Below are positions 62,645 through 64,000 of a stretch of DNA of 64,000 nt, in pieces (position 1 is the first letter of the stretch; the number at the start of each line of letters is the position of its first letter). The DNA comes from Epiperipatus broadwayi (Eukaryota; Onychophora; Udeonychophora; Euonychophora; Peripatidae). Below the pieces are notes generated by a model, which had not been told where the DNA came from, did no database searches, and was given only the letters and a program-made list of their open reading frames with translations. Where the stretch lies: contig JAQFVV010000152.1 of assembly GCA_028023455.1 (NCBI GenBank), forward strand, positions 312,001 to 376,000, written 5' to 3'. The position numbers and the translations under genes were made by a program.

Positions 62645-63485
62645 TAAATACAGAGTCTCATGATGTTTTTTTCTTGATTCATCTACCAGGTCTATAATAT
62701 AAGTACAAACACAGATTTAGGATTTTTTCTTGAGGCAGAGATTCATAGCTAACCCAGGTAATGAATATCTTGTAAATTTTAGCTACAAAATAAAACAAAG
62801 GTAAGGAAAAGAAACAATCAAATTCTTACCATCTGACAATTGTAATGCATAATAAGAATTATCTTTCACCATTTCTCTCTTATGAGTCATTGAAGAGACC
62901 TGGCCCTATGAAAGGCTATTTTAACTTTTTTTACTTATATGCAAATATATTAGATTAATTACACATTACAATTGATAGTTAAATTATATTTATGTATATA
63001 AAAGTCAAAACTCATTAATTCAAAATCTGTTGTTGGACATTTTTAGATGTGTGAATTTTTAGATGTGTGAATTTTTTGGATTGCTAATTTCTCTTTGTAT
63101 GATCAAATTTTGCTAAATTAACAAAAAAAAACAAAACATAAAGTTTACTGTAATTAGGCTTATTTATATGCTGGATATGGTTTTGATGTCTGTAATCATG
63201 TTTAAAAACTAATTTAATTATTCTAAAAATGAAAAGTCAATTTTGAAGTTCTGTTTGGATATTAAAGATTTGAATAAAAAATATTTAATTCAATGATATT
63301 CTATCGGTAAAATTCATTAAATTTTTTATGATGCTATAAATGCAAATAAATTATTTTTTTAAAAGATAGCAAATTTTGACCAAATGACATTCAAATTGCC
63401 TTAAAATAGAATATGAAATGTAAATTCTGATAATGAGCTTTAAACTATTTGCATTATTGAGTTCAGCCACATTAGTGTTGACAAT
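62645..63485. other. AT-rich intergenic DNA
   Basis: No feature recognised; a short direct repeat TTTTTAGATGTGTGAATTTTT occurs near 63042-63075. Confidence 0.5.
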
Positions 63486-63490
63486 CTTTA

Positions 63491-63524
63491 ATATATATAT
63501 ATATATTGTAACGGGGTTCCCGTT

Positions 63525-63566
<42 letters not shown>
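63491..63566. repeat. TA-repeat palindrome with GTAACGGG/CCCGTTAC core
   Basis: A TA microsatellite on each side encloses ATTGTAACGGG, GTT and CCCGTTACAAT, a perfect inverted repeat with a 3-nt loop. The core is G+C rich and may be the joined ends of a small element left in a TA target. Confidence 0.75.
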
Positions 63567-63569
<3 letters not shown>

Positions 63570-63574
<5 letters not shown>

Positions 63575-64000
63575 CTTAGAAAATGTAAAACAAAACATGT
63601 ATTCTCTACATATTTACTTTTCACTTATAGATTTATTTATTTAACTCATAATGCCTACAACCAGTATGTGATACCAATACAAATTTTCAAATATCTTAAT
63701 TTTATACAAGTTTTTTTAATTAAACAGGTGCCCATATTATTACATTTTAAAGAATGTCTCTATTTTGGAAAAAATTGTTTAAATTTATCTTGTGTAATAT
63801 AAATATTATGCCCCTCTATCAAATTTAGCTGCATCTCATACTGTTTGCTGTATAAATTGCTGTAAATTTTATTTGTTCTTTGCAAATGATTGTTATTTTT
63901 TCTACTTTTTAAGACAAACATTATAAAACTTATTGTAACTAATGCTTCCAATAATAAAAGTCAAATTTATTTTATTATAATAACTGATTGTAAGAAACCA
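63570..64000. other. AT-rich intergenic DNA at the window edge
   Basis: No feature recognised. Confidence 0.55.

Overview
This is AT-rich, non-coding-dominated DNA (visibly about three quarters A+T) from a eukaryote, most likely an invertebrate animal. The grounds are the kinds of mobile DNA present: an RTE-type LINE with a TGATGATG 3' tail, a two-ORF LINE with a CCHC knuckle, a Penelope-like element with a GIY-YIG remnant, Merlin, hAT and probable Tigger/pogo DNA transposons, MITEs, and tRNA-derived short retroposons. I cannot name the species. There are no bacterial operons, no CRISPR array and no complete host protein gene that I can support. Nearly every recognisable coding stretch is a decayed transposon.

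Layout: 0.1-0.2 kb, a tRNA-like retroposon. 1.3-4.4 kb, a complete but dead Merlin transposon bounded by an exact 8-bp target duplication. 5.06-5.25 kb, the first copy of a palindromic retroposon, seen again at 36.2 and 58.2 kb. 9.5-10.4 kb, the first of three Tigger-like non-autonomous elements (others 17.06-18.44 and 38.5-39.4 kb). 11.1-11.6 and 12.0-12.3 kb, two hairpin MITEs. 13.3 kb, a truncated tRNA-Gly-like retroposon. 15.1-15.8 kb, a 711-bp giant palindrome. 18.7-23.1 kb, a long degenerate LINE. 23.1-28.0 kb, very AT-rich DNA with nothing recognisable. 28.2-28.9 kb, a Penelope-like remnant. 31.05-33.9 kb, two RTE copies in opposite orientation, one carrying a tRNA-like retroposon with a clean target duplication. 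34.5-35.6 kb, a LINE C-terminus plus an RTE tail. 40.6-41.0 kb, a long CAA/TAA microsatellite. 43.6-47.45 kb, a near full-length RTE nested inside one arm of a second palindrome related to the 15-kb one. 47.8 kb, another tRNA-like retroposon. 49.1-49.55 kb, a hAT transposase tail. 49.7-53.2 kb, a dispersed duplication. 53.4-53.9 kb, an RTE 3' end. 54.76 kb, a 50-codon ORF with a signal-peptide-like start. 55.6 kb, a full-length tRNA-Gly-like retroposon. 59.7-59.9 kb, a MITE. 62.4-62.6 kb, an old RTE 3' end.

The elements form layers: RTE into a palindromic element, a tRNA-like retroposon into RTE, and short hairpins inside Tigger-like repeats. The most unusual signal is a set of about 70-110 bp retroposons with different tRNA-like bodies (Gly-TCC and long-variable-arm types). 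They share the same altered B-box and the same short tail (TGACAYATGA-like, then oligo-A). The second is a roughly 190-330 bp family with a large internal palindrome and 11-13 bp target duplications but no oligo-A tail.
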